Shown here in pieces: positions 1-7,043 of a stretch of DNA of 21,939 nt (position 1 is the first letter of the stretch; every line of letters starts with the position of its first letter). The stretch is from a virus. Location: positions 1 through 21,939 of the IMG/VR virus record IMGVR_UViG_3300032291_002210; one strand, given 5' to 3'. The notes under the pieces were generated by a model. The model worked only from the letters and a program-made list of their open reading frames with translations, made no database searches and was not told where the DNA came from. The translations under genes were made by a program, and so were the position numbers.

Positions 1-42
1 TACTTCAGGCAACAAGGGTTGTCTGAGCATTCAGACAACTAA
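1..42 (+). CDS. possible 3' end of an upstream gene (partial)
   Basis: Frame 1 is open from the window edge to a TAA at 40-42 and would encode a short C-terminus ending in HSDN. Frame 2 is also open from the edge and stops at 72-74, so the true frame of any upstream gene cannot be decided. The stretch overlaps a perfect hairpin at 18-39, which could mean that it is intergenic instead. Confidence 0.22.
   Translation, partial: YFRQQGLSEHSDN
18..39 (+). other. intergenic hairpin before fibre gene
   Basis: A perfect 9-bp inverted repeat, GTTGTCTGA / TCAGACAAC, with a 4-base GCAT loop; a G-T pair at 17/40 extends it. It lies 20 bases before the start codon at 60 and just before the ribosome site AAGGAG. 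There is no T-run after it, so it is not a classical intrinsic terminator. It could be an RNA processing or stabilising hairpin at the 5' end of the fibre transcript. Confidence 0.55.
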
Positions 43-59
43 CCAACAAGGAGACACAA

Positions 60-473
60 ATGTCAGCAGCCAGTAATTATACTGAAAATAAAGTTCTTGA
101 CCACGTGTTAAGAAATACTGCGTTCACACAACCATCTGGTTTACACCTTGCACTGTTCACAAACACATCAGGCAATGCCGCTACCAATTTAGAAGCGGGC
201 ACATTGACTGATGAAGTTTCTACAGGCGGCACAGCATACGGTAGACAATCAGTGACTTTCAATGCGGCAAGTTCAGGATCTGCCACTTCAGCAGCCACTG
301 TGACTTTCTCAGCAGCCACTGCCAACTGGGGCACAATTACCCACGTAGCAATCATGGACGCGTCAACTTCAGGCAACGTATTATTCTACGGAGCAGTAAC
401 CACTTCAAAAACAATTGAAACTGGTGACACGTTCCAAGTTAGCTCAGGCAACTTAACCGTTTCTTTAGCGTAA
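60..473 (+). CDS. small tail-fibre-like structural protein
   Basis: The 137-residue product is rich in Thr, Ser, Ala and Gly and is predicted to be mostly beta strand. Its N-terminus (ASNYTENKVLDHVLRNT, then LHLALFT) and middle (GTAYGRQSVTF, later WGTITHVAIMDA) match what I know of a small phage tail protein type often found beside tail-fibre genes (tail fibre-like or gp80-like), with a single compact beta domain. The start is supported by AAGGAG nine bases upstream. It is the first complete gene of the left-hand fibre module, separated from the next gene by a hairpin. Its exact role is inferred; it may sit at the tail tip or link fibres to it. Confidence 0.7.
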   Translation: MSAASNYTENKVLDHVLRNTAFTQPSGLHLALFTNTSGNAATNLEAGTLTDEVSTGGTAYGRQSVTFNAASSGSATSAATVTFSAATANWGTITHVAIMDASTSGNVLFYGAVTTSKTIETGDTFQVSSGNLTVSLA

Positions 474-488
474 TACCTTTAAATTTTT

Positions 489-520
489 TAGTGAGGGTGA
501 CTTCATACCCGCCCTCACTA
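489..520 (+). other. intergenic hairpin between two fibre genes
   Basis: A perfect 9-bp inverted repeat, TAGTGAGGG / CCCTCACTA, with a 14-base loop; further A-T and G-T pairs at the base (486-488 with 521-523) lengthen it. It fills most of the gap between the genes at 60 and 538. No T-tract follows on the + strand, so termination is possible but not well supported. It may instead attenuate or process the message between the two structural genes. Confidence 0.55.
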
Positions 521-537
521 GAATAACAGGAGTCACA

Positions 538-1335
538 ATGGCCACCATAGTAACCAGAGCAGGCAAAGGATCAGCACTCACACACACAGAGGGCGATGCC
601 AATTTCACGAATTTAAACAACGATAAAATGGAGAGTTTCACACTGGCAGGAGACTCTGGCACCAGTCAAACCATACAGGGTGGCAACACTGTGACCATTT
701 CAGGTGGCACAGGATTATCATCAGTGGCATCCAACACAGACACCATTACCATTAATTTGGACAACACAGCAGTCACTCCCAATTCATACACTTACGCCAG
801 CATCACAGTGGATGCACAAGGTCGTATCACAGCGGCATCCAATGGCACAGCACCTAGCAACATCACTGTGAGCGATGACACCTCAACCAATGCCACCAGA
901 TACATTGTGTTTGAAGATGCAACCTCAGGCACATCCACATCAATCAATGTGGCATCAACCAAATTGACATTCAATCCCAGCACAGGCAGAATCACTGCCA
1001 CAGAACTCACAGGCAGTTTGAGAGCCTACAATGAAGGTGCCATCTATGATCTGGGCACCACAGGAGGCACCATTGCTCCCAATGTGACCAACGGCAATGT
1101 GCAAAAAATCACACTGAACTCTGCATTAACCATCAACGCATTCACCTCGCCAGTGGCAGGACAAAGTTTAACATTGATCATATTTGGTGGCACAGCTTAC
1201 ACCTCAATCACCAGCACAATGAAATTTGCAGGAGGCATTAAGACGCTGACTGGAACCGCATCGTGCATAGATATCTTATCTGTGTACTATGACGGAACCA
1301 ATTACTATGCGTCGTTAAACAAGGGGTTTGCTTAA
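538..1335 (+). CDS. tail fibre / tip protein with beta-rich repeats
   Basis: The 265-residue product has the composition of a phage fibre: many Thr, Ser, Asn, Gly and alternating hydrophobic strands. It contains the phrase ITVDAQGRITAAS near residue 90, a well-known segment of phage tail-fibre shafts, preceded by GGTGLSSVASNTDTITINL. The C-terminal 90 residues (from about NGNVQKITLNSALTINAF to the end) look like a compact beta domain that ends with YYDGTNYYASLNKG, typical of marine-phage fibre C-termini. The start has AGGAG about 5 bases upstream. It is followed at once by the LamG-type gene at 1337. A role in host recognition or fibre assembly is inferred from the family resemblance and neighbours. 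Confidence 0.75.
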   Translation: MATIVTRAGKGSALTHTEGDANFTNLNNDKMESFTLAGDSGTSQTIQGGNTVTISGGTGLSSVASNTDTITINLDNTAVTPNSYTYASITVDAQGRITAASNGTAPSNITVSDDTSTNATRYIVFEDATSGTSTSINVASTKLTFNPSTGRITATELTGSLRAYNEGAIYDLGTTGGTIAPNVTNGNVQKITLNSALTINAFTSPVAGQSLTLIIFGGTAYTSITSTMKFAGGIKTLTGTASCIDILSVYYDGTNYYASLNKGFA

Positions 1336-1336
1336 T

Positions 1337-2065
1337 ATGCCCTTGGGTGCTTTTAGATTAAATTCATTGGGAAGATTCACAGCACCCGCTGGCAGAACTG
1401 CTAAAACTATTGTAGTAGAAGGCACTGCGGCAGTTTCTACTGCTCAAAGCAAGTTTGGTGGTGCCAGTTTGTTAACAGGATTTAATAGAAATAACGGCGT
1501 TTATGTAGACCGTGATAATTGCACAGACATTAGAGATTGGTATACTTACACAGGATTTACTGCTGAGTTTTGGGTAAGACCCACTAATATGACCAATCCT
1601 GATGATGGATTTATTCCAGCATCACTTGGTATTATGGAAAAAGAAGACAATCCAGCAGAGTGGGCATTTGGGCATATAAGAACGGGACAAGTTCGTTTTG
1701 TATATAATGCTGCGGGTGGAACCATTGTTAGTACCACTGGTGTCACATTAGCTATTAATAATTGGTATCATTTAGCATTTGTTAAAAATGGAACCAATTT
1801 AAGAATTTATGTTAATGGAATTCAAAGAGCTTCAGCAACATATGTTACAGTAACTACTCCAGCATCTAGACCTTTGAGCATGGGCAGTTATTATCGTGTG
1901 GGGGCCGCATCATATATTGATGAAGTTCGCATCAGTAAAATTGCCCGTTACACCGCAGGATTTACTCCATCTGCCTCTGCCTTTACCAATGATACAGATA
2001 CACTATTTTTAATGCACGCCAATGGCACCAATGGTTCAACCACGTTTACGGATGACAACGCATAA
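1337..2065 (+). CDS. LamG / concanavalin A-like lectin-fold protein
   Basis: The 242-residue product is a single jelly-roll domain of the LamG / concanavalin A-like type. Diagnostic strands are FTAEFWVRP near residue 70, NNWYHLAFVKNG near 141 followed by LRIYVNGIQ, and YIDEVRISKIARYT near 193, the usual order in Laminin_G_3-type domains. Such domains bind sugars or proteins and in phages are commonly carried on receptor-binding proteins. I chose ATG 1337 over an upstream TTG because it follows the stop of the previous gene and has AAGGGG about 10 bases before it. Codon use is more AT-rich than in the preceding gene and resembles the LamG insert of the next gene, which suggests a shared origin. 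Glycan binding is inferred. Confidence 0.8.
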   Translation: MPLGAFRLNSLGRFTAPAGRTAKTIVVEGTAAVSTAQSKFGGASLLTGFNRNNGVYVDRDNCTDIRDWYTYTGFTAEFWVRPTNMTNPDDGFIPASLGIMEKEDNPAEWAFGHIRTGQVRFVYNAAGGTIVSTTGVTLAINNWYHLAFVKNGTNLRIYVNGIQRASATYVTVTTPASRPLSMGSYYRVGAASYIDEVRISKIARYTAGFTPSASAFTNDTDTLFLMHANGTNGSTTFTDDNA

Positions 2066-2068
2066 CAT

Positions 2069-5000
2069 ATGGCAGATATCGTTTACATAGAACAGGGCTA
2101 TTACGTAGGTGATAATTATTACACCTACACAGCAGATGCCGCTGCTGCCTTAAACACCACAGCCACCATTTCATGCACCATCACTAATGTGAAAACATTG
2201 GCTTGTGATTTCTCAGCACTGTTCACACCCGCATTGTCTGCAACCATATTGAAAAACCACACCGCAGTGTTGGACTGCACTGTGACACTGTTGGCAACCA
2301 TCAGCAAAACAGTGGCCAACCAAAGCACATTGGACACCATTGTCACATTGAGTTTGCAAGGAGACAGGAGCAGAGCTTTAGACAGCACACTCTCCTCTGC
2401 CTTCACACAATCCACTCAAATTCAAAAAATTCTTAATATCAACAGCACATTAAACACACAATTTACTATCACTGTGAATGGTGATGTATTGGGTGCTGCC
2501 ATAGAGGCTGCTGCCACATTGAACACTGAATTCACACAAACCACTCAGGTGAGCAAAACCTCAAACTCCACAGTGAGTCTGAACACTGAATTTACAGTCA
2601 GTGTCACAGCACAAAGATTCAGAGGCATAGAAAAAACCTTTATTGGTGAAGTGACCATTTTCACAGAAGTGGGCAAACTGCAAATCACTGCTTGTGATTT
2701 TGCCTCATTGTTCACACCCACAGTGACCTGTGTGGCATTGAAAAACCACACCGCAGTGTTGGATTCAGTAAGCAGTTTAGATTGTGTAATCAACAAAACT
2801 GTAGGAATGAATTCCACACTGAACACTGAATTTGGTTTGAACATCACAGTGAATGTGTTTAGAACAATCACCATCACTGTGAATCCTGCATTCACTCACA
2901 CAATTGATGCTGTGAAAACTGTGAGCGGTGTCAGCACCATTAACATTGCATTTACAACAATTAACACTGTGGGTCAACTTCAAAATACTGCAGGCAATCT
3001 ACAATCATTTTTTACATTTTATCCCAACAGATGGACTGGCACACAAAGACCATATCCAATGTACGCAACTCAAGGACAACCAGGCAGAAGAATTTTCAGC
3101 AGCAGTATTAAAAAATTTGGCAGTCACGCATTGGGTGGTGATAATACCAAATTAGCATTGAATACCACAAGCGGTTATGATATTAATGATGTGCCAGGAG
3201 ATGACCTTAATAATAATTTAATTCTTGTTTCCAGAAATATTGAAAATTTTCAAACTAATGAAGATGTGTATTTGGATTTTTACTATCAATTCAATGGTTC
3301 TGACACCACAGATCGTAGACTTGCTGGTTATTTTTATGGTCCAGCAATCGCGATTAATAACAGAAGATTTAGAGTATATAATAATTTTTTTGGATTTATA
3401 GGAGAAGCTTGGTTTGTTCTGCAACCCACTGAACAATTTGCTATTAATACCTGGCATCATGTAGCTGTGATTTGGACAGCCAGTCAAAGTAGGCTGTCTT
3501 TGTATGTGAATGGCTCTAGAATAGCCACCACTGCGTTTGCTTCTGGAGGTTATTTTGATTGGGATCAAGATGTGCCAGGGCTTAATAATGGTTTTGTCAT
3601 TCGTGCTAACGAAGCCGTTTATCTTTCATATTTTGATGAAGTAAGATTGTTCAGAGGTTACACCAGAGGTTTTACTGCCGCAGACACCACCATCACAGAA
3701 GAAAGCACATCATATCAAACACCAGAAACGTATTTGAATAATGTTATTGGTGTTTATCATTTGGATGACAATTATCAGGATGACACATCTTTATTAATTG
3801 CAGGTGGTGCTACATTGTCTGCACAATGCACACAATCCACCACAGCAGGCAAAACAGTCACAGCCGCTGCCACATTGAACAGTGAATCCACTGTGTCAGC
3901 TTTAATTGGTAAGATTCAACCTGCGGCAGCCACACTCAACAGCAGTACAAGTTTAAGCACCATTGTTACCAAAATAAAAACATTGGCGGCAGATCTCAAC
4001 GCAGATTCACAGTTCAGTGCAAGTATAAACAAAACCACTGGATACACTGCTGACATTCAGAGTGCGTTCACACTCAGCAACACCATCACCAGAATCAAAA
4101 CATTACAAACTGAATTCACTGCCGTTGCTACCAATTTGGCTGTGGTGGCCAGAATTGGTCAAGGATTGATCACCATGGATTCAGTGGCTCAGATCACTGC
4201 TGTGATAAACCGCACAGCCGCTGCTGAATCTAATTTAAACACACAATTTGGCATCACAATCAATGCTGAAAGAATAAGATTTGCAGATTCTAGTTTCAGT
4301 GTGATATTCAGTCTAAATGCGGTGAATTCACGCATTAGAGCTCAGAATTCCGCTCTGAATGTGGAGTTTGCTGTCACTGCCTCCAACAGCAGAATCAGAA
4401 GCACTGCCAGCACACAGAACACACAATCAGAATTGGTTTGTCAACCATTGCCAATCAAAAGTGCCATCAGCAACCAATCTGCCCAATTTGTTCAAACCAC
4501 TATTGAAGAAAGAATCAGAAACACCACTGCCACATTCAATACCATTTTCACACAGCAAAGCAGTGGTATCATAGCAGTGGATGCTGTGGCTGATCTTAAC
4601 AGTGAGGCACAATGCACCATCACAGTGCTGAGAATCAGACCTGGTGTGGTGGTAATGGCAGCTGTGGCTGTGAACCTCACAGCGGTGGCCAAAACTGGCA
4701 CAGGATTGGTGACCATTCAAATTCAGTCACAATGCACTGTGACTGCACAAAAAACCACTGATATTCAATTGAATGCTGCCAGCACTGCACAACTGACCAG
4801 TGTGGCGGAAAGAATACAGCAGGGTGCGGCAAATATTAATGGTCAATTCACACAGACTGCAAATGGCATATTGAGCACAGATGTCACAGCCAATCTAAAC
4901 ACCATATTCAGCACCACAGCAACCGCACAGAAAACAGTGAGAGTGATTGCAAATATCACATCCGCAGGCGGTTTTGTAATGGCCATCGCAGCCATCAGAA

Positions 5001-5293
5001 ATGGCGAAATAATTATGGTCACGCAGACCAACATTGTGACATCAGCGGTCAGACGTCGCAACACTGGTGCTAACTTTACTAATTCTTTCACTGTGAACAT
5101 ATTGGCTGGTGTACTAGCCGTTGCCAACAGTGTGCAGAACACACAGTTTGCTATCATTGCCACTGTGTCAAAATTAAGACTGGATGACATTGTGCTGTAT
5201 ATCAAAACAGAATCCAGAACACATAATATAAATAATGAACAGAGATCCTATGCCTTGAGACAGGAAAATAGGCTCTATACCATAGAGGAATAA
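2069..5293 (+). CDS. giant repetitive tail fibre with embedded LamG-type domain
   Basis: The 1074-residue protein has four parts. Residues about 25-320 and 585-1035 consist of degenerate repeats of about 20-23 residues built around LNTEFT / LNTQFT-like cores followed by alternating polar and hydrophobic residues and a K/R-I/T; they probably form a long beta-structured shaft. Residues about 325-575 are an inserted LamG-type lectin domain (TWHHVAVIW near 461, LSLYVNGSRI, YLSYFDEVRLF near 517, GVYHLDDN near 561). The last 27 residues carry three E-x-R-x-x-x-I/L repeats (ESRTHNI, EQRSYAL, ENRLYTI). The insert is much more AT-rich than the shaft. It starts three bases after the upstream stop, and a fibre-tail adaptor-like gene follows. 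A host-receptor fibre is inferred from architecture and context. Confidence 0.75.
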   Translation: MADIVYIEQGYYVGDNYYTYTADAAAALNTTATISCTITNVKTLACDFSALFTPALSATILKNHTAVLDCTVTLLATISKTVANQSTLDTIVTLSLQGDRSRALDSTLSSAFTQSTQIQKILNINSTLNTQFTITVNGDVLGAAIEAAATLNTEFTQTTQVSKTSNSTVSLNTEFTVSVTAQRFRGIEKTFIGEVTIFTEVGKLQITACDFASLFTPTVTCVALKNHTAVLDSVSSLDCVINKTVGMNSTLNTEFGLNITVNVFRTITITVNPAFTHTIDAVKTVSGVSTINIAFTTINTVGQLQNTAGNLQSFFTFYPNRWTGTQRPYPMYATQGQPGRRIFSSSIKKFGSHALGGDNTKLALNTTSGYDINDVPGDDLNNNLILVSRNIENFQTNEDVYLDFYYQFNGSDTTDRRLAGYFYGPAIAINNRRFRVYNNFFGFIGEAWFVLQPTEQFAINTWHHVAVIWTASQSRLSLYVNGSRIATTAFASGGYFDWDQDVPGLNNGFVIRANEAVYLSYFDEVRLFRGYTRGFTAADTTITEESTSYQTPETYLNNVIGVYHLDDNYQDDTSLLIAGGATLSAQCTQSTTAGKTVTAAATLNSESTVSALIGKIQPAAATLNSSTSLSTIVTKIKTLAADLNADSQFSASINKTTGYTADIQSAFTLSNTITRIKTLQTEFTAVATNLAVVARIGQGLITMDSVAQITAVINRTAAAESNLNTQFGITINAERIRFADSSFSVIFSLNAVNSRIRAQNSALNVEFAVTASNSRIRSTASTQNTQSELVCQPLPIKSAISNQSAQFVQTTIEERIRNTTATFNTIFTQQSSGIIAVDAVADLNSEAQCTITVLRIRPGVVVMAAVAVNLTAVAKTGTGLVTIQIQSQCTVTAQKTTDIQLNAASTAQLTSVAERIQQGAANINGQFTQTANGILSTDVTANLNTIFSTTATAQKTVRVIANITSAGGFVMAIAAIRNGEIIMVTQTNIVTSAVRRRNTGANFTNSFTVNILAGVLAVANSVQNTQFAIIATVSKLRLDDIVLYIKTESRTHNINNEQRSYALRQENRLYTIEE
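2248..2763 (+). repeat. 27-base exact repeat pair inside the giant fibre gene
   Basis: Positions 2248-2274 and 2737-2763 are identical over 27 bases and lie exactly 489 bases (163 codons) apart, in the same reading frame. The surrounding protein is also alike: CDFSALFTPALSATILKNHT against CDFASLFTPTVTCVALKNHT. This points to an internal duplication of a larger block of shaft repeats and offers a site for homologous recombination that would shorten or lengthen the fibre by 163 residues. Confidence 0.85.
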
Positions 5294-5296
5294 CAC

Positions 5297-5632
5297 ATGA
5301 GCATCAACAGAGGCGGATTTATAGAAACTGCCAACGGCGTACAAATTTCCAAAGATCCAGTGGCCAGTTTGACCTACACATTGGATTGGACCAATTGGTT
5401 GGAATCAGGACAAACCATCACTGCTGCCAATTTCACAGTGGCAGCCAGACGCAATGATCCCACACCACCCACCATAGTCACACAGGGCATACAGTCAGGT
5501 GTGAGAACCTATGTGCAACTGAGTGGCGGTCAAGTGGACAAACTGTACCTAGTGAGCTGTCAAGTGACCACCAGCACAGGCACTGTGGACAAACGAGCAT
5601 TTCGTATGCTGGTAGAAACAAGATTGGCCTAG
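5297..5632 (+). CDS. fibre-tail adaptor-like protein
   Basis: The 111-residue product is all-beta in character. It has a region (DPVASLTYTLDWTNWLESGQ) followed by AANFTVAARR and a C-terminal part ending in DKRAFRMLVETRL. The phrase 'Y-x-x-DWTNWLxxG' followed by a strand-rich domain that ends in 'R-x-F-R-M-x-V' is familiar from small proteins annotated as fibre-tail adaptor or gp77-like in siphoviruses. The start lies four bases after the stop of the giant fibre, so the two are translated together. This position, and the E-R-Y repeats at the end of the upstream fibre, suggest that it docks the fibre to the tail. The exact function is inferred. Confidence 0.65.
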   Translation: MSINRGGFIETANGVQISKDPVASLTYTLDWTNWLESGQTITAANFTVAARRNDPTPPTIVTQGIQSGVRTYVQLSGGQVDKLYLVSCQVTTSTGTVDKRAFRMLVETRLA

Positions 5633-5633
5633 T

Positions 5634-5819
5634 ATGCGATCAGATCAAAAGAAATTGGATTGTTTGACCAAAGAGATCTATCTGATCAAAAACAATCATT
5701 TGCGTCACATGGATGAACGCATCAAAGGGTTGGACTCACGCATTGAAAAAATGGACCAAAGATTATGGGCCATATTGATCATATTGATTGGTTCAGTTCT
5801 GGTGGGAGTGCTCAAATAG
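5634..5819 (+). CDS. coiled-coil membrane miniprotein (holin-like)
   Basis: The 61-residue protein has a charged helical N-terminal part (HMDERIKGLDSRIEKMDQRL) with heptad spacing, then one C-terminal hydrophobic segment, WAILIILIGSVLVGVL, at about residues 45-60. This layout resembles XhlA/hemolysin-type accessory lysis proteins and some small holins, which sit next to tail-fibre genes in many phages. It starts one base after the upstream stop. No endolysin is visible nearby, so a lysis role is only a possibility; a membrane-anchored structural or injection protein is the alternative. Confidence 0.6.
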   Translation: MRSDQKKLDCLTKEIYLIKNNHLRHMDERIKGLDSRIEKMDQRLWAILIILIGSVLVGVLK

Positions 5820-5835
5820 CACACATAAGTACGGG

Positions 5836-6288
5836 ATGAAGAAACCACTCACCCGTGAACAAATACGCGAGCATCTTAATCGTTTGGCCATCATGAAGGA
5901 TGTCAAAATCAACAAAACCATCAATCCCACTGTGCAACCAGTGCTACGCAAAATCCTACAAACCAAAAGACGCTGTGAAGATTGCCCACGCATTGTGAAA
6001 AACCGTGTGATAGAAGCTCATGTGGTGTTCTATCCTGTGAGACATTGGTTGCAAAAATGCAACAAATGTGATGCTCATTTTAATCATCGCACAGGTCGCT
6101 ATGAACTCAGCTGGCAGACAGCACACAGTCAAACACTCACAGATATTGGTTATCACAAAATGCAAAAACGTTTGGACATCAAAAAACCTTTGACCCTAGA
6201 ACAACAGCGGGATCTACAACTGTATCGCAATCAATTGCAGAGTCAACGAGCCAAGATTCAACTTAAATGCAAAAAAGAAGATAAATAA
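5836..6288 (+). CDS. zinc-ribbon protein with two CxxC pairs
   Basis: I place the start at ATG 5836, giving 150 residues, because it follows ACGGG and the upstream extension would overlap the membrane segment of the previous gene. Cys47-x-x-Cys50 (RRCEDCPR) and Cys75-x-x-Cys78 (QKCNKCD) make a typical zinc-ribbon pair with a 24-residue spacer. The N-terminal third (residues 28-46, TVQPVLRKILQTKRR) and the C-terminal helix are basic. I recognise the general type as a conserved hypothetical of marine phages but know of no assigned function. Nucleic-acid binding is a reasonable inference. A GATAAATA box overlaps its stop codon. Confidence 0.7.
   Translation: MKKPLTREQIREHLNRLAIMKDVKINKTINPTVQPVLRKILQTKRRCEDCPRIVKNRVIEAHVVFYPVRHWLQKCNKCDAHFNHRTGRYELSWQTAHSQTLTDIGYHKMQKRLDIKKPLTLEQQRDLQLYRNQLQSQRAKIQLKCKKEDK
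6280..6287 (+). promoter_or_regulatory. GATAAATA late-promoter-like box
   Basis: The octamer matches NATAAATA, the late promoter element of T4-like phages and their cyanophage relatives. It overlaps the end of the zinc-ribbon gene and would drive the small ORF at 6389 and the noncoding region that follows. No host-type -35 element is evident. Confidence 0.35.
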
Positions 6289-6388
6289 TACTGCCCTGAG
6301 AAGTGATGAATGGTTGGGATAAGGCTGTCACCTTTCCTCTCAATTCTCCTAGAAAAGCACACTTGTGTCCTCTCAATGGGTTTTTAAA

Positions 6389-6562
6389 ATGGAGTGCGAT
6401 GAGCAATCTGACCGCTATGATATTTTGGAAACACGCTGGCATACACAAGAAGACTATCAATACTCCTATATACATAGCCATATGTTAAGTTCCTTGCTTT
6501 TTGAACACCCCTTGGGGCAACCGCAAACCAAGATTAAACTCCCCACAACTGAACCTGAATAA
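6389..6562 (+). CDS. small acidic ORF of unknown function
   Basis: This is a 57-residue ORF from ATG 6389; a GTG at 6365 would add eight residues. The product (MECDEQSDRYDILETRWHTQ at the start, LPTTEPE at the end) is acidic and unlike any family I know. The GTG frame meets a TAG at 6350, so it cannot extend further. No strong ribosome site is visible. An alternative ORF in another frame, 6303-6488, has a less protein-like composition and I prefer this one. It may also be non-genic sequence leading into the structured region. Confidence 0.4.
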   Translation: MECDEQSDRYDILETRWHTQEDYQYSYIHSHMLSSLLFEHPLGQPQTKIKLPTTEPE

Positions 6563-6569
6563 ATAAATA
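6558..6569 (+). promoter_or_regulatory. tandem AATAAATA boxes before structured region
   Basis: Two overlapping AATAAATA octamers (6558-6565 and 6562-6569) sit at the end of the small ORF. Read as a T4-type late promoter they would start a transcript near 6575-6580, at the left border of the hairpin-rich noncoding stretch. The A/T-richness of the sequence makes a chance match possible. Confidence 0.35.
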
Positions 6570-6959
6570 TATCAAGGCTTATATAGGCAACCCATACATT
6601 CTGAAACAACTGCACACAAGAGTTTAGATCACCCTCTGATTGATCAGCTATGGTTGTACAGCGACACAGTTAAGCTAGGACTGTCTAAACAAATGAGCAG
6701 TCAAGCAGAATGCCTTTGGAAACTTTGGGCGTTCTGGTTCACACACTCTGATGGCAACTCACCTGCCGTGTGTGAATGGAAGTGGTCTTCCTCCCCAGGT
6801 TGGTAGCATATGCAAACCCTCTACCATAATAGATTGATGTCGTGAGTCTCAATGAGAACTGTTTGGTATTATTTTACTAAAAGTTCTCCGTGGCTGACAA
6901 GCAAGTGTTTAATCATTCAAAAGAAATTCACAAAACGAACTTCTTGTAAAGAAGTGAGT

Positions 6960-6982
6960 AATACGAGCGTGTAGCTCGTATT
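6960..6982 (+). other. perfect hairpin AATACGAGC/GCTCGTATT
   Basis: A 9-bp perfect stem with a five-base GTGTA loop, directly after another 7-bp hairpin (6939-6955, GTA loop). Only a short, interrupted T-rich tail (ATTCAATCTAT) follows, so it could be a weak intrinsic terminator or one arm of the larger structured element. Confidence 0.65.
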
Positions 6983-7035
6983 CAATCTATCACACACAAT
7001 CACTGTCACAAATCACCACTGTGCAACGAGCTCTC

Positions 7036-7043
7036 TATAAATA
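7036..7043 (+). promoter_or_regulatory. TATAAATA late-promoter-like box
   Basis: An exact match to the T4 late promoter octamer TATAAATA, about 135 bases before the small terminase start. A transcript from here would begin near 7050, just at the 10-bp hairpin 7049-7109, giving the terminase message a structured leader. A second, weaker ACTAAATA lies at 7120-7127. Confidence 0.45.

Noticed and set aside
2125-5205. Several minus-strand ORFs of 60-120 codons opposite the giant fibre
   Set aside because: They mirror the CA/TG-rich repeats of the fibre gene, have no ribosome sites and give Val/Ser/Met-rich products with no family resemblance.
2069-5293. CRISPR-like or tandem DNA repeats
   Set aside because: The repeats are protein-level and degenerate, in one reading frame, without constant repeats and unique spacers.
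6303-6488. ORF of 61 codons starting at GTG 6303
   Set aside because: It overlaps the more protein-like acidic ORF at 6389 in another frame, and its composition (Ile/Lys/Thr/Trp mix with odd codons) is that of a shadow frame.
6791-6853. tRNA-like look (GGTTGGTAGC followed by a stem and GTCGTGAGTCTC)
   Set aside because: The bases look like a D-arm and part of a T-arm, but there is no matching acceptor stem, no proper anticodon arm and no 7-base T-loop with TTC; the local pairs fit other hairpins better.
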